Of a DNA stretch of 23,728 bases, positions 21,481-23,728 are shown in pieces. Origin of the DNA: a virus. The position numbers and the translations under genes were made by a program. Location of the stretch: positions 1-23,728 of IMG/VR virus record IMGVR_UViG_3300010297_003417; one strand, written 5' to 3'. The notes beneath the pieces were generated by a model that was not told where the DNA came from, did no database searches, and saw nothing but the letters and a program-made list of their open reading frames with translations. Position 1 is the first letter of the stretch. Each line of letters begins with the position of its first letter.

Positions 21481-21658
21481 TATGTTTTTTCCTCAGTTCT
21501 TCTTGTTGCTTTAACCAATCAATTAATAACTCTATGTAAATATCCCTCTCAAAAGGGTACATAGCCTCTAACTCTGTTAAAGAGTATTTATGATGCTGAA
21601 CAAGATTAAACTGGGTTTGATAATAGTTACCTAAGTCGTTATGACTTAGGCATACATA
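21473..21658 (-). CDS. Minus-one frame extension of the gp26-like protein (61 residues)
   Basis: Reading the strand in the frame one base back from the gp26-like frame gives 61 codons, from TAT re-reading base 21658 to TAA at 21475-21473. It includes NYYQTQFNLVQHHKYSLTEL, then MYPFERDIYIELLIDWLKQQ. It is a well-formed soluble sequence with no ATG, GTG or TTG before its internal Met, so it is best explained as the second half of a gp26 fusion made by frameshifting; the fusion would be 304 residues (21473-22386). It fills an otherwise empty 165-base gap. It resembles small proteins annotated after gp26 in marine T4-type phages, as far as I recall. Confidence 0.75.
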   Translation of the reverse strand, partial: YVCLSHNDLGNYYQTQFNLVQHHKYSLTELEAMYPFERDIYIELLIDWLKQQEELRKKHNG

Positions 21659-21664
21659 AAAAAA
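21630..21664 (-). promoter_or_regulatory. Programmed -1 ribosomal frameshift signal
   Basis: Read on the minus strand, the gp26-like frame contains GA T-TTT-TTT, a perfect X_XXY_YYZ slippery heptamer (21664-21658). After a 7-base spacer comes a perfect 8-bp hairpin: CCTAAGTC (21650-21643), loop ATAAC, GACTTAGG (21637-21630). The zero-frame stop TAA (21648-21646) lies in the 5' arm of the stem. Slipping back one base enters the open frame described above. Heptamer, spacing and stem all fit known -1 signals. Confidence 0.8.
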
Positions 21665-22386
21665 TCGTTAAGCCCACTTAAAGTTTTTGTTTTTTCTTCT
21701 CCAGCAGCATTAACATAATGTAAGTCATAAGATAATTGCGGTATTTTTGCAATATATTCTTGTATCTGTTTAAAGTTCTGGGTGGTTAAAGAGTCAAAAA
21801 ATTCTCTTCTTTCATCCGGACTATAATCTTTTAACAAATAGACTTCATCACCATCATCACTATAAACAGAATCAACTGCATTCGATACTAATTCAAAAGC
21901 AATGTTTGCAGGATTCTCTTTGAATATTTCATCAGAAAAATCATGATTTTCTTTATATTCAGGAAACTTTAATTTTAACCAGTACTTATCTGATATTTGT
22001 ATTTTATCATTTGGTACTTTAGATACATCTAATTCTACTTCATCTAAATCCAATTCTACTTCTACATAACCTGTTTCACCTTCTACCACTTCTTTTGTTT
22101 CATCAACAATATTAAGTTTTACAATATTATTAACAGACAATGCTCGTAATTTTAAAAATATATAATCCACTTCAAAAGCAGGTAATGTTTCTAAGTTTGT
22201 ACCACATACTATACAGTTTCTTAAAACTGTTTTTACTGCATCAACTATTGCAGTCATTTTTTTCTCGTTTTGTGCAAAAAGTAAAAGCTTTTCTTCTTTT
22301 ACCGTAAAAGGTCTTATTTTGATTTTCTTTTTACTGTAAGGTAAAAACACCTCTGTTGTGGGTGAATCAAGTTTTGGTAAGCTCAT
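21646..22386 (-). CDS. 26: gp26-like baseplate hub assembly protein / tail chaperone
   Basis: The 246-residue protein resembles the T4 gp26 family (T4_baseplate, PF12322): LPKLDSPTTEVFLPYSKKKI at the start, IRPFTVKEEKLLLFAQ, then an acidic middle and a C-terminal half with YSPDERREFFDSLTTQNFKQ. T4 gp26 is needed to build the baseplate hub and has no clear enzymatic role. The gene has AGGAG (22392-22396 on this strand) before ATG. Its 3' end carries a slippery T7 followed by a hairpin, so a fraction of ribosomes should make a 304-residue frameshifted form, as with G/GT tail chaperones. It is followed by a membrane protein and a possible tape measure. Confidence 0.8.
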   Translation of the reverse strand: MSLPKLDSPTTEVFLPYSKKKIKIRPFTVKEEKLLLFAQNEKKMTAIVDAVKTVLRNCIVCGTNLETLPAFEVDYIFLKLRALSVNNIVKLNIVDETKEVVEGETGYVEVELDLDEVELDVSKVPNDKIQISDKYWLKLKFPEYKENHDFSDEIFKENPANIAFELVSNAVDSVYSDDGDEVYLLKDYSPDERREFFDSLTTQNFKQIQEYIAKIPQLSYDLHYVNAAGEEKTKTLSGLNDFFMYA

Positions 22387-22394
22387 TATATCTC

Positions 22395-23162
22395 CTAATC
22401 AAATAAATTTAATAATGTTTTACCATTATTAATCACATTCAAAGCGTCTTGAACGCCTCTTGGTTTTTTAATAGATTTCACTATTTCAGCTGCTCCTTTC
22501 ATTTTAGCAATAAACTGGAATAAATTTAATCCACGTTTTCTTTCACCACCCTCTGCAATATCAGATGTAGATGGCATCATTGTTCTATATGATAACTGGG
22601 TTTGTATTAAAGCAATTTCATTATTTTGTTGCCAGCCATAATCGATTGAACCAATATTTAAAATTGCACAGTCATAAAATTTGTATGTTAAAATAGTTCC
22701 ACCTTTAGGTTCAAAAACTTCTAATGTTACATCCATAGCATAATCATCAAAATATCCAGTTTCACCAAAATAAGAAGCACCACCATCAGGCATTGGTACT
22801 GATCCTATTTCACCCGCATTAAGAGCATATTGAGCATGTCGTTGTGCCCATTTTGTTAAAAATTCAATTACCTGATTAGTATTATCTAGAAAAAATTCTA
22901 AAGATAAAGCCTGAGGTATATAACCTGTTGTTCTTCTTTCATTAGGACCAAACCCTTGTCTTTTAAATTCTGTTTGTGAAAAAGCAAACCCTGGCATTGT
23001 AGCTCTAGAACAAAGTATTCTTGCTGCATCTAAATTGCTGGTTGTTTTAAATCCATTAGACCCTCTTGGTGGTGAAAAAGATACCATAAACAAATTAGGT
23101 ACTTGAAGTCCTTGAAATTTATCTACTTGTGATCTAAATTCGTTTACGTTAAATTTTGCCAT
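22395..23162 (-). CDS. Tail-tube-fold baseplate protein (gp48/gp54-like)
   Basis: The 255-residue protein has the pattern of tail-tube-type folds: LQVPNLFMVSFSPPRGSNGF, a strand-rich body with ILCSRATMPGFAFSQTEFKR, YIPQALSLEFFLDNTNQVIE, MDVTLEVFEP and the end IALIQTQLSYRTMMP, then a short charged tail. In T4 the gp19 tube fold is shared by gp48 and gp54, which start the tube on the baseplate; this protein could be either, or the tube cap. It overlaps the upstream gene by 14 bases and precedes gp26-like by 8 bases, in a tail gene cluster. I cannot name the exact T4 partner. Confidence 0.6.
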   Translation of the reverse strand: MAKFNVNEFRSQVDKFQGLQVPNLFMVSFSPPRGSNGFKTTSNLDAARILCSRATMPGFAFSQTEFKRQGFGPNERRTTGYIPQALSLEFFLDNTNQVIEFLTKWAQRHAQYALNAGEIGSVPMPDGGASYFGETGYFDDYAMDVTLEVFEPKGGTILTYKFYDCAILNIGSIDYGWQQNNEIALIQTQLSYRTMMPSTSDIAEGGERKRGLNLFQFIAKMKGAAEIVKSIKKPRGVQDALNVINNGKTLLNLFD

Positions 23163-23727
23163 TCCATTTTAACCTTGAATCTTCCCAAACTTGATTTACG
23201 TTTGGTACTTTTCTGAAGTCTTGTAAAGGTAATGATATTACATACTGCCATTCTTCTGGATGTATTTTAATCATTCTTCCTCTTATATGATTATTTAGGT
23301 ACTTTTTAATACATGCTTTATAATAAAGCTTACTTGTACCAGTTGATCTAACTTTATCATAATCAATATCTAGATAAGTTTTATCAGTTAATACATTTTC
23401 ATCTCTAAATTCTAAAAGCTGTTTCATAAAAAGCCCCCGTTCTCTATAGGGTAAATAATGAAAATTTAACCCTAAACAGTAAGTTGGAGTGACGTCTATA
23501 ATTGCTGAAATAGGAAATCTATCATAATATGGCAGTGAATTTTTATTTTTATTTTTTGGATCATATTTAAATAAAAAAATATCACCAGGTTTAAATGGTA
23601 ATTCTTTATAATTATCTATTAATGATTTTCTTCTAAATAAGTTATCAACGATGGGTAAATCAGCATCTTCTGTTTCTTTTGCTTTTTGTTGAAAGTATAA
23701 ACGAGATTTATTTGAACCGTCTTGAAT
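23149..23727 (-). CDS. Partial structural/DNA-end protein, 5' part outside the window
   Basis: The frame ending at 23149 is open without stops to the right edge of the window, giving at least 192 residues; the Met at 23427 is internal and is not preceded by a ribosome binding site, so the gene starts beyond base 23728. The visible part includes KPGDIFLFKYDPKNK, a Tyr-rich loop YYDRFPISAIIDVTPTYCLG, GLNFHYLPYRERGLFMK and a basic C-terminal half. Marine T4-type genomes carry a family of this kind that I recall being labelled gp2, DNA end protector; I cannot confirm that and a tail role is equally possible. It overlaps the tube-fold gene by 14 bases. Confidence 0.6.
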   Translation of the reverse strand: MQDGSNKSRLYFQQKAKETEDADLPIVDNLFRRKSLIDNYKELPFKPGDIFLFKYDPKNKNKNSLPYYDRFPISAIIDVTPTYCLGLNFHYLPYRERGLFMKQLLEFRDENVLTDKTYLDIDYDKVRSTGTSKLYYKACIKKYLNNHIRGRMIKIHPEEWQYVISLPLQDFRKVPNVNQVWEDSRLKWNGKI

Positions 23728-23728
23728 A

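Noticed and set aside
23149-23427. Complete 92-residue gene starting at ATG 23427
   Set aside because: The frame continues without a stop to the window edge with coherent coding sequence, and no ribosome binding site precedes this Met, so it is the C-terminal part of a longer gene.
1-23728. tRNA genes, CRISPR arrays, insertion sequences, integrase or attachment sites
   Set aside because: None was seen on either strand by reading; no regularly spaced repeats, cloverleaf-like segments or transposase motifs were found.

Overview
The window looks like a piece of a marine T4-type myovirus genome. It is strongly A+T-rich, tightly packed with short or overlapping gene junctions, and carries recognisable T4-type genes: gp33-like, gp59-like, gp32-like, T4-type lysozyme, gp26-like baseplate/tail assembly protein and a PseT-like 3'-phosphatase. 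It also carries the accessory genes typical of pelagic phages (2-oxoglutarate/Fe(II) oxygenases, DUF932 protein, carbamoyltransferase). A CsgG-type lipoprotein implies a Gram-negative host. The overall gene style fits phages of AT-rich oceanic bacteria such as SAR11; the host itself is an inference. I saw no photosynthesis genes, tRNAs, integrase, transposon or CRISPR array.

Layout. (1) 1-3000: small early-type genes, including a winged-helix protein followed by a clear terminator, a 2OG oxygenase and a DUF932 protein; several have sigma70-like promoters. (2) 3000-8850: an accessory modification island in one transcription direction: JmjC/cupin-like oxygenase, PseT-like phosphatase, sulfotransferase, P4H-type oxygenase, two tandem SGNH-like proteins and a NodU/TobZ-type carbamoyltransferase. 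(3) 8870-15840: two small membrane proteins, then CsgF, CsgG, a curlin-like repeat protein, a secreted FecR-domain protein, two small basic proteins, a second curlin-like protein, a CHASE2-class III nucleotide cyclase and a small membrane protein. Most neighbours overlap by 1 to 47 bases, which suggests translational coupling. (4) 15840-18880: lysozyme, gp33-like, a further 2OG oxygenase, gp59-like helicase loader and gp32-like single-strand binding protein, closed by a GAAA-loop terminator. (5) 18880-23728, opposite strand: tail/baseplate genes, read from the right edge leftwards: a partial protein, a tube-fold baseplate protein, gp26-like, a two-TM protein and a 742-residue repeat protein that may be the tape measure.

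Two things stand out. First, the phage carries what looks like a self-contained curli (type VIII) secretion module: CsgG pore, CsgF adaptor and two divergent curlin-like substrates, interleaved with a FecR-CHASE2-cyclase signalling pair. This would allow an infected cell to export amyloid-like fibres and make a cyclic nucleotide. Second, the gp26-like gene ends in a near-textbook programmed -1 frameshift signal (T_TTT_TTT heptamer, 7-nt spacer, perfect 8-bp hairpin). It would fuse gp26 to a 61-residue downstream frame that has no useful start codon of its own, mirroring the G/GT tail-assembly chaperones of other tailed phages, and it precedes a possible tape-measure gene. No stretch over 300 bases lacks a gene.
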